Position numbers and translations under genes: made by a program. This document shows, piece after piece, positions 1-11,113 of a stretch of 64,000 bases of DNA. Position 1 is the stretch's first letter, and every line of letters begins with the position of its first letter. This stretch comes from Rosa chinensis. Its lineage: Eukaryota; Streptophyta; Magnoliopsida; Rosales; Rosaceae. Where the stretch lies: assembly GCF_002994745.2 (NCBI RefSeq), contig NC_037092.1:78767824-78831823 (forward strand), in the 5' to 3' direction. Below the pieces are notes generated by a model, which worked only from the letters and a program-made list of their open reading frames with translations, ran no database searches and was not told where the DNA came from.

Positions 1-929
1 ACACATATAGTTTTTACTAGTAGAACTTGTTTACTTTACTAAATTAATTAATGGTTCTTATCCAAATGAGAAGTTTCCCTTTGCATTACGTTTTTTCAAT
101 GAGAAGTTCTATCTAACTACAGTCTACAACAAACCAATTTATATCAAATTCTACTTCCATAAAGTCACCATCTAACAAAGGGAAAATGAGTTCGTATTGG
201 GAAGAGGGAAATATGTTCTTGTACGGAAACTGATTTGTAGTTTGAAAATATGCACACCATGCTTCAAATATATCCGCATATAGGCAAATAAACACCCAGA
301 CACAAAATAACAAGCATAGACATTTTAAAAAAAAAAAAAAATCCCTGTATTAGATTACTGATTTAGACAAAAACCATTTGTCAGGCACTTCCCAAGCTCT
401 GAATTCAATAAGAACAAAAAATACAAGGATAGAAAAGAAAAAAAAAATCCAAGTATATCATGCAAAGTAGGAAAACTCCACCCTAAAGTTCATCACCGTA
501 ATGATGAGAACCACAAGGAAAATGGCAAACTACATTTCACCGTAGAAACTCACAAAGCATGCACCAAGCAACAAGATGACTAGTACTAAAGGGAAAAAAT
601 CTCAGAAGATATGATAACCCCCACCGGCCCACCCTAAGTCATTTGTCCCAAAAAGAGTAGCACCAACTCTCTTGCTACTTCTATCAAATATAATATATGC
701 AGGTATTGACAGTAGCCAGAGATAAAAAGGCGCGCGAAACAATCTTAAACCTAGTATATGAACCACTTTAGGTATCAGGTTTGTTGCTCATAAAAGTATT
801 CAGCTATTAACAACAATGTGTAATGCTTAACTTCCACACACCAAATCAGTGAATCAACGTCGAATCCCACTTTGAACCTTAAACAAAATTGCTCATAGAT
901 ACAAAAGCAGACACTTAAATGGCAATTGC
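1..929. other. Left-edge non-coding stretch
   Basis: AT-rich sequence with short A-runs (near 326 and 440). I see no conserved reading frame on either strand. It lies 3' of the eS26 gene, where that gene's missing last exon would be expected. No proline/glycine-rich eS26 tail could be recognised in it. Confidence 0.5.
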
Positions 930-980
930 TTATAGATACAAAAGCAGACACTTAGATGGCAAACAAAACTTCAAACATAC

Positions 981-1591
981 CCGGCGCCTGAAACGCTGAG
1001 GGGCCTCACGGCTCCTCCTCTTCTCCCTAGATCGAACCCTCACTACATGAGAGTGGATAGCACAGGAAACACAGTACTGCATCTTTGCATACAGCTTAGG
1101 AAGAGTGTAGGCTGCAACAAGCATTGCCAATACAACATTATCATCAAATAAACCACAAAAGTTACCCTTTAGGAAAGAAAAATTACAACATAAAACAGTA
1201 AAAAAAAAAAAAAAATTACCTTCATAAACACAAGCCTCCTGGACATCCCTAACAGCAGCTTGCTCAACAATGTTCCTCACCAGAAACCTCTTGATAGCTT
1301 TGTCCTAATCCACACAAACCCAACACCCAAATTTAATTGAAAAACCAAAACTGACCTAAATTTACAAGCTTAATTACAAAAGGGTTCAACTTTAGAGTAC
1401 CTTAGGGCAGCATTTGCCGCAGTTGGAGCAGCGGATGAACTTGGTGTGGCCACGGCCGTGCTTGTTGCGCCCGCCATTTCTTCTCTTGAAAGTCTGCAAA
1501 ACAGAGATTCGTGATGATTCAATTGAGTGTAAATTAGGGTTTAGGGAGGCGAATTGGGATGCACATTGAGAGAGGAGGAGAGATTTACCAT
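981..1591 (-). CDS. RPS26: Small-subunit ribosomal protein eS26, 3' end not found
   Basis: eS26 is a component of the cytosolic 40S subunit near the mRNA exit channel. Coding segments with GT-AG borders: 1589-1591 (the ATG alone), 1401-1493, 1220-1304 and 981-1111. The phases fit, and the spliced product reads [16 protein letters not shown], then [30 protein letters not shown] and [16 protein letters not shown]. The zinc-binding cysteine pairs (CSNC and CVSC) are present. Position 981 is followed by a good donor (GTATG), so a last exon coding the usual PKPGQ/APRPG-rich tail is expected, but I could not find one down to position 1. Reading through gives a short unrelated tail that stops at 930. 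The stretch [10 protein letters not shown] differs from the usual RTDRRNREPP. It could be a functional gene with a distant last exon or a 3'-truncated copy. Confidence 0.8.
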
Positions 1592-1857
1592 GGTGAGTGA
1601 ACCCTAAGGCGTCTCTGAGCTTCTGCTTCAAACGCTTTGGCGGCCATTCTGGGGTATTATGCGGTTTTATACGCTAGGGTTTTTTGCCCGGTCTTGTGAT
1701 CCAACCGGGCGGGCCCGCTTCAATCGTTTTGTTTTTCTTTTTCTTTTTTTTGTTAGGGAAGAAGAAAAAAATATAGGTCGATTTTCTAATCTTCTTTTTA
1801 TTTGAAGTTAATAGATTTGATTAAAAAAAAAAAGTTATTAGTTTTTTCTTTTAGAAA

Positions 1858-1960
1858 AGTTGAGATCAAGTCGTAGTGGTATTTGCCTCTATGAGTGTGG
1901 ATGAGGTCTCAAGTTCAAATTTTCTCTTCTTAAACAATTAAAAGAAGAAAATAAAAAGAA
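1858..1960 (+). repeat. Possible SINE remnant
   Basis: The segment has a tRNA-like layout: an A-box-like GTAGTGGTATTTGCC, then about 35 bp later a B-box-like AAGTTCAAATT. This resembles heads of tRNA-derived plant SINEs. No target duplication or clean 3' tail was identified, so this is a weak call. Confidence 0.3.
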
Positions 1961-3529
1961 ATTAAAAAATACACGAACTTAAATAAAAATTATATTTTCA
2001 AGTATTGAAATTTTAGATTTTAGTTTGACTCAGTGATCAATATATTCGAATTATAAAGACATTGAGGGTAAAACTAAAAATATTGACGCTTGCAACAAAA
2101 TTTTCGAGACTTACGCTGCATGGACAAGAACTTTCTTTTGTTAAAGAAACAATCAAACCAAATATCAAACTCATTAAACTCTATGAACTTGACTTGTAAT
2201 TCCACCCCACTTGTAAAACTCATGAACAAATCAAGTTTTAGCTTAAGAAAACATGAATGAATCATTTCCACCTTTACTATCGAGAGGCACAAGATCTTTA
2301 ACCATATATATCAAATAACAATGAGCAAATAGCAATTTGCCAATTGATTAAGAACAATAAGCTACGTAATGAGTTTGCTCCACAATAATCAATTGAAGTA
2401 AACTTCATTTGTATTACAAGATTTATTACACAGACAGAGATCCGATCCTAAAAAGACAAGTTCACTAGAGGTAATACACTAGCTAGGCATCACCAAAAGG
2501 ATGAGAAGTCTGGGACATCATCAACAAACAAACAGACATATGCTTATTATTTCTGTGCAAACTGGACAAACGTAGCCTGCCTACAACTTTGCTGGCACCA
2601 CGTTGTTGCCTCAAGGATACTCTTTCTCATACACTTCACTTGCATATTTCCAGTTAATAACCTCCCATATATACTTCAGATAGTCTGGCCTGACGTTTTT
2701 GTACTGCACAAATGTCGATAATTCATGTTGTTATAGTATTATCCCATGGTGAGGAATCAAGTAAGACGATTAAAGTTTGAAATAGGTTAGAAACGACCTT
2801 CTAAAACCTTATCAATTAAATTATATAAATTCTTCAGCTTGATGCAACACATCAAAATATTCAAGCATAGACAACTAAACTTGAATAACCTTCGATCCAC
2901 TCTGTGTATTTTACCTTTCAGGCAAGTACTACCACACTTTCAGCATCTCAAACATTGGAGCAAAGAGAAGATCTAAAAGATCGTCTCTCATTAAATCAAG
3001 AACTTGTTCATTGTCCAAATCCAAACCTATCAAGGGTATTAAAAACACCAAAAAAAAAATTAATTTACCTGCAAGTAGTAAGCATGCTCCCACACATCTA
3101 TCCCGAGCAGAGGAACATAATTCGCTCCTTTAATTATCAGTGGATCCTGCACAAAGTTTTCATTAGCCAACATAATATTCAGCATATATAGTCGGAAAAT
3201 TCAACCAATATACATGTGCGTGCGTGTGTCTTCGTCTACGTGAGCGTATTATACAGATTAACCCAAATGACACAGTAAATTAAATTACCAACAAGAACCA
3301 AAGAAACATATATATAAAGCTCAAAGTATACACTACCTGATTAGCTGTGCATTCAATGGAAAGCTTCTTCTGATCTTTGTCTAGCGCAAGCCACTATAAA
3401 TTATCTAAACCGAATCATAATCAGTAGACGCATTTTTAAAATTCCATCCCTCCACAACTGATCGAATGAAACAATGACCTACCACCCAACCAGAACCTTG
3501 CAAACATTGCTACAGAAATTGAATCAGAC

Positions 3530-3840
3530 GACAGCTAAAAACTGTCGTCTGATATAGAGGGTGGCTGTCGTCTATCTCGGTGACGTCTGATGAAGGTGCA
3601 TTTAGAAAACTGTCGTCTGAAGGACTCGGCATCCATGTCGACAAGCTCTCGACGGCATTAACTGTTGTGTGAACTTTACTCAGACAACGGGCAACTTGAG
3701 CATCCGTTGTATGATTGCGATTAAGAAGTCACTTTTTTTTATAGCTGTTGTGTGACTTTTATTCCCACAACAGTTTTTTCATAGCATCCACAATCTGTTT
3801 TGCATTCAGACGACAATTTTATTTTGAGGCTATTGTAAAT
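3530..3840. repeat. CACTA left subterminal repeats
   Basis: Multiple copies in both orientations of a CAGACGAC / GTCGTCTGA core, plus the related cagacaacgg. They match the motif copies near 7545-7625 at the other end. Such subterminal repeats are the transposase-binding region in CACTA elements. Confidence 0.75.
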
Positions 3841-4096
3841 ATTGTGTACATATGACAGTTTTATGTGGTTATTGTTGTACTAAAAGAATGATTAAATGCA
3901 TTATATATGCTTGAAGCAGAATCAAAAATGACCAAATTAAGAGTAACTGATCAATATATATATAGAAGAAATTGTTATAATCTACATCATGCATCAAAAT
4001 AGATTGTGCAATGCTAATCTTTTATCCATGAAAGGATTACATCTAATAGTACTCTCCTAGCACAATACATCCAGAAATTTACTTCAATGTCCATCT

Positions 4097-4345
4097 TTGC
4101 AAGCTTTGCTGCTCTCATGGTCTCATTGGAGTCTAAGAAGCTTGAAGTTTGAGGAGCTAGCTCCCAAACTACACACACTCAATATCTTCTGGAGTTTCTT
4201 CAATAGCATCATAACTAAATTCAAGTTTTCTTTTAGCCTCTGCTTTAAGCAACTCAATGTCTTGTTCCAGCTTCGGAATGTGCTTCCTCACTGCTCAAGG
4301 GCCAGAAATATGCAAGCAAGCAATATTTTCAAACCTGAAATCAGA
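4097..4345 (-). pseudogene. Unidentified captured coding fragment
   Basis: Read on the minus strand, this contains a charged coiled-coil-like stretch (HIPKLEQDIELLKAEAKRK, then EFSYDAIEETPEDIE) that ends in stops. A second stretch (SFLDSNETMRAAKLAK) follows in a shifted frame. The composition looks protein-derived rather than random, but I do not recognise the parent gene. It lies inside the CACTA element, so it is most likely transduplicated host sequence. Confidence 0.35.
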
Positions 4346-5229
4346 GAAGATTAGATGCATGATACGTATTCATGTTCCTTATAGATCAATATATTACCCA
4401 AACCAAAGTCCAATTATTACTACATTTCAGCACTTACCAAAGACTTGAAGCAAAGAAGACACTTTTTGGTAATCCACATGTTGCATATCTGCCACATGAA
4501 GAAACAATAAGAAAAACAAATTGAACTCAGACGATAACCTAAGTCACTTTCATTTCGAATGTCATTTTGATAGGAGCTACAACCTGCAAAGTTAAAGAGA
4601 GAAGTAAGACTTGACCAACAATAAAGAAATAAGTAGCCATTGATGCAACGTTTCAATAATGCACAACAAAAATAAATGGCAGAGAACCAGCAAACTGAGC
4701 ACAACACGTGTAGCTATCCTACTTTATGCCAATCTATAGCAACATGAGCTTGATCCATGTAATACAAAACTAAATTAGAAGTGACCAAATGCCAAAGGAA
4801 GAAGCCACTTTTATGACAGTAACGATTATAACTTACAATCCCTAATGGGAAGTAAAACTATGATGACATAAAATGGTTTACAATTGCATTGTGAAAATGT
4901 CCCCTCAATCCATGCATTTGACAACCACAATAAATTGTTGTCAGTAATCCCAAAATTGTTCTCCATTTCAATCACATAAAGTGCACAATGCATGTGCTGT
5001 TTCACCATTCTAATTGAATAATCCTGCAGGCATTCTATCCCACCGATTAAATGTATATGAGGACAGCAATATAGAAATCAGATATATCTTTACACCTACA
5101 AGTCAATACAACTAATTCCAGACTAGTAAAAACTGATAATGCTTTCCACCATATCAGAAAAGAAGAAAAAAAATGCATTGAAGTAGTCCAAAAAAAAAAG
5201 GAGCTTCCTGAACTAGAGAAAAGAATCAC

Positions 5230-5430
5230 CGTGTATGTACCACATTCAGTAGTACGTACTCTTATAAGCTACTGTTACAAAGACCCAATGCAATTCTTTC
5301 ATATAGGTAGTACCCCATATTGCAAGGTATTTCTGGGCATATGTGATAGCTCGCAAGTTTTTTTCAGCTCGTACCAACTCTATAAACTCTTGAAGTTTTA
5401 GCTAAAACTCCAATTTGCTCTGCCATGCAT
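5230..5430 (-). pseudogene. Captured MAEA/GID9-like (CTLH-CRA) gene fragment
   Basis: The minus-strand reading gives SKLEF-stop-LKLQEFIELVRAE, then LRAITYAQKYLAIWGTTYMK, then STTECGTYT in a shifted frame. This resembles the CTLH/CRA region of plant MAEA homologues, the GID-type E3 ligase subunit (family pattern LEFQLRLQEFIELVR, ARKYLAPWGTTHMKELQ, TEC.TYKV). A donor-like ACG/GTGATT ends the similarity at 5230, which suggests a genomic exon was captured. It has a stop codon and a frameshift and is embedded in the CACTA element. Confidence 0.75.
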
Positions 5431-6757
5431 CAACAAAAGATGCAATATTAGAAAAATAGCCAAATTTTAGCACAATACAATTAGGATAAGTATCGAAGTA
5501 GTATCTAGTCCCTCTTGTTTGATAAAAGCAGCTCAAAGCAACAACTCACATAATGGAGTCCAACTACACAGTAAGACAATAGATATGCAAATTTATCTGG
5601 CTTAAATATATACAATTTCAATAATCTAACTAGCAGAAGTAAACGACCCACTGCCCCCTCAGGAAAGGAAAGACATCATTACTTTCTTTGGCCCAACAAG
5701 CGACAATGTAGACATACAATCATATCAAATTGAGTTGCTTAAATCGAATAAGGAAGATACTATTTCGGCATACTGGCCTAGATGCACAAAGATAAAAGAA
5801 AAAGACCTCATCAGTCATCACATTATTAAAGTATTATTAGTTGATAGATGAAAATGTTGAAGAGGACTTACACCCATCCTTTTTCCTTTTCCTCCAGCCA
5901 AAAGAATCACTGACCAAATTGAACGAGGAAAAGTGCCACATACTTACATTTTCCTGGGCAAGCTTTGCAGAGAAACAAGTGAAGTTGGAGGTTACAATTC
6001 TACCCTTATCATGCTTTTCCCTGAAATTGAATTGATGACCTGAAAAGGCATTCAAGTATAAGATAATTGTAACAGAGGGAACGAAAAATTGAGAAATAGA
6101 GGAGGTGGGAGTTGCCTGCAAATCTCAGATTAGATTGCGAGATTGCGAAATTCGGAGGTTGTCATTTGAGAAGAGCAGTGAAGAATAGGAGAGGGTGAAG
6201 TTAAGTGCATGAACCAAGAGACCCATCAGCAGCAGCTTCACAGTTGAAACCATGAACCCAATTAATTTAATAACACAAATTCACACAAAAAGTTAGTAAT
6301 TAGGAAGAAGAACACCATGAAAACGTAAACAAGCTAAGAGGCAACTATCTAGTTTCCTCATAACCTAACCATATTACTTTGTCAAGCAAACATAAATAGA
6401 TCGACTGCAAAGCCTTAATACAGACTAACCCAGAAACCTTCTTAGTTATCTTCTTGGCCCCAATTTTGACATTTTTGCCTTCAATCCCAAACCCACAGCT
6501 CCAATGTTCTAATTCAAACCTCGGTTACCCATAGGTGAATTTCGAATCCGCTGAAAGCAACATACCACTGCCGAAAGATCTGAAGAACCCTAGAGGTCTA
6601 CCCATTAGGTTTTCTACAGCCTCTGAACAAGAAAAACCCAAACCAATCAGTTCGCACAAAAAACGCAATTCAATTCCTTCAAATTTAGGTCTCAGAAACG
6701 AAACAAGACGACGACGAAGAACCGGCATCGGAAATTGCAAGAGAGGGGGGTTGTTAC

Positions 6758-6876
6758 CGGTGAGATTGTTGGATTTGATGTTGGCCTGAGCGCGGCCGGA
6801 GTAGAACTCAGAGTTGTTGGGGTCAAAGGCGAGCTCAAAGTGGTCGTCGATGAAGGCCTTCGCTATTTCTCAGATC
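6758..6876 (-). pseudogene. Captured SGT1-like (TPR) gene fragment
   Basis: The minus strand reads AKAFIDDHFELAFD, then PNNSEFYSGRAQANIKSNNL, ending at a good donor (ACCG/GTAACA). This matches the start of the TPR domain of plant SGT1, the HSP90 co-chaperone used by NLR immune receptors. The family has a longer segment between FELA and PNN, so about ten codons are deleted here. Upstream, a DL-(E)K-like N-terminus is visible but frameshifted and without its ATG. The SGT1 exon boundary kept at the 3' side indicates DNA-level capture by the transposon. Confidence 0.75.
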
Positions 6877-6907
6877 GAATAACCCATTAGGTTTTGGTCG
6901 GGGTTTG

Positions 6908-6910
<3 letters not shown>

Positions 6911-6949
<39 letters not shown>
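6911..6949. repeat. (GA)n microsatellite
   Basis: An uninterrupted GA dinucleotide run inside the CACTA element. It is followed by imperfect GA-rich sequence to about 7110. Confidence 0.95.
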
Positions 6950-6952
<3 letters not shown>

Positions 6953-8468
6953 TCGTTGGGGTTGTGGAAGAAGAGATAGGGTTTGTCAAAGAGAGAGAGA
7001 GAGAGAGGTCGGGGTTTGTCGAGGAGAGAGAGAAAGAGAGCTTTGTCAAAGAAGAGAGTGAGGGTTTTGGTTTTGGTTTTGGGTTTGTGTCGAGAGAGAG
7101 TGGGGCGCTGTCGAGAGTGAGGAGTGAGGGTTTTGGTTTTTGGGTGATCTGTTCCTTTTTTTTTTGCTTATGTGTAGGGTTTCAAGCCCTGCCCTATGAA
7201 TTTGGACAAGCCCTACAAAGACTCACACAACATAATTTTATAACAATGTAGTCTGAGTACATAAGTTTTAAATTTGAAATTTGTCTCCTATCAATTTAAC
7301 TTCCCTCGTTGGGGAGTTTGAGAAAAATGATAGTGGGAAATGTCCTTGCTTTTTGCCAAACATATTAATCAGACCACAATTTTATTGTTTCTCTTTATAT
7401 GATTAATACATGTTGGGGGAAAATTTTGAGTTTGAGATGGGGTTTGGCACCACAGACATGATGGGAAACTTGCCGCTCAATTTTTTTAGGGTCATACAAC
7501 AGTTTTATCCTTAAACGTCTTCTGAACTAGTTCATAATTCCATATCAGACGACATGTTTTATAAAAGCGATGTACAAAAAAATAAAAATCAATCAGACGA
7601 CAGAAAACTATGATGCATCGTCTGATTCAATTTTTGTAGTAGTGAAAGCAGCACCTTCTACCATCATTTTCTGTTTCAGACTTTGTAAGGAACCAAACTG
7701 ATTGTCAATTTCCCATCCCAATGAACCCTTTGGAGGCTCACCACCTCCTTCCTGCCCATTATATTTTGTCACAAAATTAAAAAACAACAAGAAGATAAAT
7801 AATCTCAAATCCTGATTAAGTAAAAACTTGGGTTAATCATCGGCCAATTTTGTACCTCCGTCTATTTTTATAGATTTTATATCTCAAAATAGTAGGTAAA
7901 AAAGGATACATGTGAAAATAAGGATAAATGTTCCATTTTTGCAGGCGCAGAATAGTAAATAGTTAAATACCAATTGGCTGTTTACACTAATAAAGTTACT
8001 TGGAATATAACTTATTGTATCCGGGGCCAGACATTTTCAGAAAATGGAGTGGTTTATATGACCGTCAACATGAAAGAGAAAATTATATAAAAGAGAGTTG
8101 ATTGATAAGTAAAAAAAATACAAGAACTAACTAGCTAGGGTGCAATATATAAGTACTAAACCTCCGCCGTTGAACTTGAGGGCGCTCTGCAACTTGACGA
8201 CGATGGAGGAGTCGCCGGTATCCATGGCCCATTTGAGGTTGTCGAGGGCCTTGTTGAAGTTGTCGACGTAGGTCTTGTGGTGCTTCAGGTGATGGAGGTC
8301 CATGATCTCGCCGCTAATGTAGGGCTCAAGTGCGGCATAGCCCCATGGCAGGTCCGGCAGCGCGAAGGTCTTTGGGCCACTGACTAGAACGAGCCCGAAG
8401 CCTAAGCCTCCATTGCCATTTCTGGTTAGACCCGCTAGGGTTTTCCTGCTAAGAGTTCCCAGGGCCAT

Positions 8469-9591
8469 CTTGAAGAGTAGAAATGTAGAGTTGAGGATGC
8501 AAATGGTTTCTCAAGGTCATACTTCATACTTGAGTTGGTTCGAGCTGAGCCGTCATGAACTCAGTGGACAAGTGTCACTGGTCACCGGCTCGTTATGGGT
8601 GTCCACGCGTCACGCCAGGAAGACTCCACCTGTATTCTTTTCCCCAAATAACAAGCTAAAAGCTTACTCTTTTTTTTTTAGCTCAAGCTAGCTCGGTCGA
8701 TTTTGGTATATTTCTCCTCCATTATGACTCCACTTAACAACTTACTTCAACTGTGTAACAAGCTTAAACTTGAGTAACGCTTAGCTTGTTTGCTCAATTC
8801 TAAGAATACAAATTAAAATAGCTAATAACTCATAATTTTATCAAGTTGATTTACACTCATACGACTATCTAATTGTCTTAATTTTTTTCTCTCTCTCTTT
8901 TTCTTTTCGATTACAAAATGCCCTTAGCTTGTTGCTCAATGATCACTACCTTTCATTGCTACTATTAACGTTAGAACCAAAGGGGTTTAGTTAGCTTTAG
9001 AGAGAAAGAGAGAGAAGTAAGACACAAGAAGTATAGTGGTTCATCTCCCACTTTGGGGGAGACTGCATCCACTTTAAGCTTTTACTATGTGTTGGGTCTT
9101 GAGGCCCAAGTTGATTATAAAGGCAAGTAGTGATGGGATGTGAGTAAGTGGGAAGGAGTTTCCTTTTATTGGGAAGGGAGGCTCTTTTCTTTACATTTTC
9201 TTCTAGGTGGGATACAAAATGTTTATCATAGTGTAAAAAGCTTCATTGTGAAGCATCTTGGCAAGGCTGGGAAGGTGGCTTCTTGGCGAGGTATCGGCCT
9301 CTTTCAATTATCACGGGGTAGGTTGAATGTCGGGCTATGGAATGCATGTCGCGGTTGGGCCCCACCATGGCTTACCATGGCTTGTGGGCCCTCTAAGAGG
9401 GTGTTACTTGTGCTTGGTGAGATAGCAAACTAGTCATGCTAGTGGGAGGTATCTATAGCTACTAAACAATGCATTTTCCTGTCATCCTAATAAGCCATAG
9501 TGATTATAAGCAAAGGCAGCATTGTACTGGTGTCATGCAATATGCAGACTAAACAATGAGAACAAAATCTGAATCGAACTTTTCCAAAGAC
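8469..9591. other. 5' flank of the MnSOD pseudogene
   Basis: The first about 150 bp resemble the 5' flank of the intact MnSOD copy (shared ggcagc-free core around atgaactcagtggacaagtg). The stretch at about 8950-9450 has no counterpart in the other unit and may be an insertion. It contains gagaga-rich and ttgaggcccaagtt stretches reminiscent of LTRs, but I could not define ends. No gene was seen. Confidence 0.4.
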
Positions 9592-10532
9592 ACAAACTTA
9601 AATAAAAATTGTATTTTCTAGTATTGAACTTGTAGACTTTGGTTTAACTCAATGACTAGTATATCCGGATATTCACATTATGAAGATATCGATAAAGGAT
9701 AAAACTTAAAATGTTGATGCTATTGCAACAAAATTTTGAGACTTGCTCTTGCCCAAGTGAAAACAAAGAGGTACTCACGCAGCTTTTTTTTTGGTGTGTC
9801 CAAGTTCCTTTTGTTAAAGGAACAATCAAAACAATATCAAACTCACTAAACTCTATGAAAGTAGACTTGTAAGTTCCACCCTCCCACTCTAGCTTTGGTA
9901 AGCCTAACCTGTAAAACTCCTAAACAACTCAAATTTTAGCTTAAGAAAACATGAATGAAGAGTTTTTATTATGGATAGGGTCTGAGCTTTCTTGAACCGG
10001 AGTCGATAGTAACCAAACTTTAAAAGTGATCAATTAGGTACGTAGACTTTAAAAGTTAGGCCATTGAGATACTTCCGTTAGGATTCCGTCAAATTTCTGT
10101 TAAATAGAGACATGTGCTATGCTGGTGACCTGATTATTAGGGGGTAAAAGTGATACTCTGCTCCATCTCTTCCTTTTTGATAGAAGGGCCAACAAGGAGT
10201 TCCATCAGAATGTTATCGCCAACTCGACCCTTTTAGTTCGAAAGGCAAGTCTAAATTTAGTTCTCATGAGGCAACATCAAGTGTTTCACACATCTAAAGT
10301 AACATTAGATCCCCCACCTTTAGATGCTAATTGAATATCAATACGCCGTCGACAAACTTAGTTTTCTTACATTTCTTTCTAAATATTCCTTTAATTATCG
10401 AAAATTCTATTCATCTGATTCTTGCAATTGTTTTGGAAGTTTCATTAAAGCTCACAGTTTCATCCTAGCAATTGTTCACTTTCAGATAATATGGTTTTAC
10501 CTTTCACCAAAATTTGATCCAAATCCATGTGT

Positions 10533-10617
10533 GATAAAATTGGAACGATACTAAGAAGACTAGCATGACCCCTGCACAAGGATGACATGCATAAATCGAG
10601 AAATGGTCCAAATTTTT
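10533..10617 (+). pseudogene. 5'-truncated U6 snRNA copy
   Basis: From gataaaattggaacgata onward the sequence follows plant U6 snRNA closely to ataaatcgagaaatggtcca and a short T run. Substitutions include ACTAAGAAGACTAG for ACAGAGAAGATTAG, GACCCC for GGCCCC and CACAAG for CGCAAG. The ACAGAG box, which is essential in U6, is therefore altered. The 5' stem-loop (GTCCCTTCGGGGACATC) is absent. No upstream sequence element or correctly spaced TATA box was seen, so this is a pseudogene. Confidence 0.85.
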
Positions 10618-11113
10618 ACAAGTTATGTTTCCACAAATAACACATACGACTCTCAACTTCTCTCTCAAACCCTTCCGGCAGCGTCTAGTCTTCCTCAATA
10701 GTGTATGCCTGGTTCGACGGCGCGCCCTTTCGGCAACGTCTTTGGACGGGCTAGAGTGGACATCGTGTCTGGTGGGGGTTTCTTTAGCTTGTCCAAGGCT
10801 CGGATCGAAGATGGTGTCGGGGTGTTCATTCTTCTCTTTCAATCGAAGGAAAAAGCTGAATCTGGATTTGATCTATGGTTGATGGGAGGCATCGGAATGG
10901 CAGTCAATATAAGCAGGATAGGAGTGGGGTTGATCCACGATGGTGGGTTTTTGCTAGTTGCCGAACCACCTTGGGTTGGTGGCGGTTTGAAGCGATGCAA
11001 CAATCGGGCAAACTTGACTAGTTTGGTTTTTCGATCTTGTTTTAGGCAATATTGGGTTGATTTTTTGTTGGTGGGTGGTCTCCTCTGCTGGGGGTCTGAC
11101 GGTGGTGGCAATG

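Larger units (their letters stand above)
3505..7644. mobile_element. CACTA (En/Spm, CMC) DNA transposon, non-autonomous
   Basis: The right terminus, read inward, is CACTACTACAAAAATTG. The left terminus is a degenerate CATTGCTACAGAAATTG, and both continue into AATCAGACGA. The element is flanked by a 3-bp AAA duplication (3502-3504 and 7645-7647). The intact MnSOD copy supplies the empty site with a single AAA. Subterminal CAGACGAC/GTCGTCTG repeats occur at both ends. No transposase frame is visible. The interior carries fragments of host genes on the minus strand, so it looks like a gene-capturing non-autonomous derivative. Length is 4140 bp. Confidence 0.92.
2611..8468 (-). pseudogene. Mn superoxide dismutase pseudogene split by a CACTA element
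   Basis: This is the tandem duplicate of the intact MnSOD at 17039-18754. All six exons are recognisable: 8162-8468, 8016-8062, 7645-7751 continuing at 3483-3504, 3337-3393, 3069-3146 and 2611-2703. Exon lengths equal those of the intact copy once the insertion is removed. Lesions seen directly: exon 3 is interrupted by a 4.14-kb transposon flanked by a duplicated AAA; the exon 2 acceptor AG is CG; the exon 2 donor GT is AT; and the exon 2 tryptophan codon is TGA (SIF-stop-KC against SIFWKC). Metal-ligand regions such as [10 protein letters not shown] are still readable. No functional enzyme can be made from this arrangement. Confidence 0.95.
1966..9590. repeat. Tandem segmental duplication, left unit
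   Basis: This is the left of two head-to-tail units. Its start (acacgaacttaaataaaaat near 1970) matches the start of the right unit at about 9592. Its end (gtgattataagcaaaggcag near 9500, through ccaaag near 9590) matches 19165-19258. Between them lie the six MnSOD exons in the same order in both units. The left unit is expanded by a CACTA element and by extra sequence near 8.9-9.45 kb. Confidence 0.8.

Noticed and set aside
5837..6121. Minus-strand frame ending KLAQEN before a donor-like GTAAGT
   Set aside because: It might be another captured exon, but the match to any family was too weak to name.
10533..10617. Functional U6 snRNA gene
   Set aside because: The 5' stem-loop is absent, the ACAGAG box is changed, and no USE/TATA promoter is seen.
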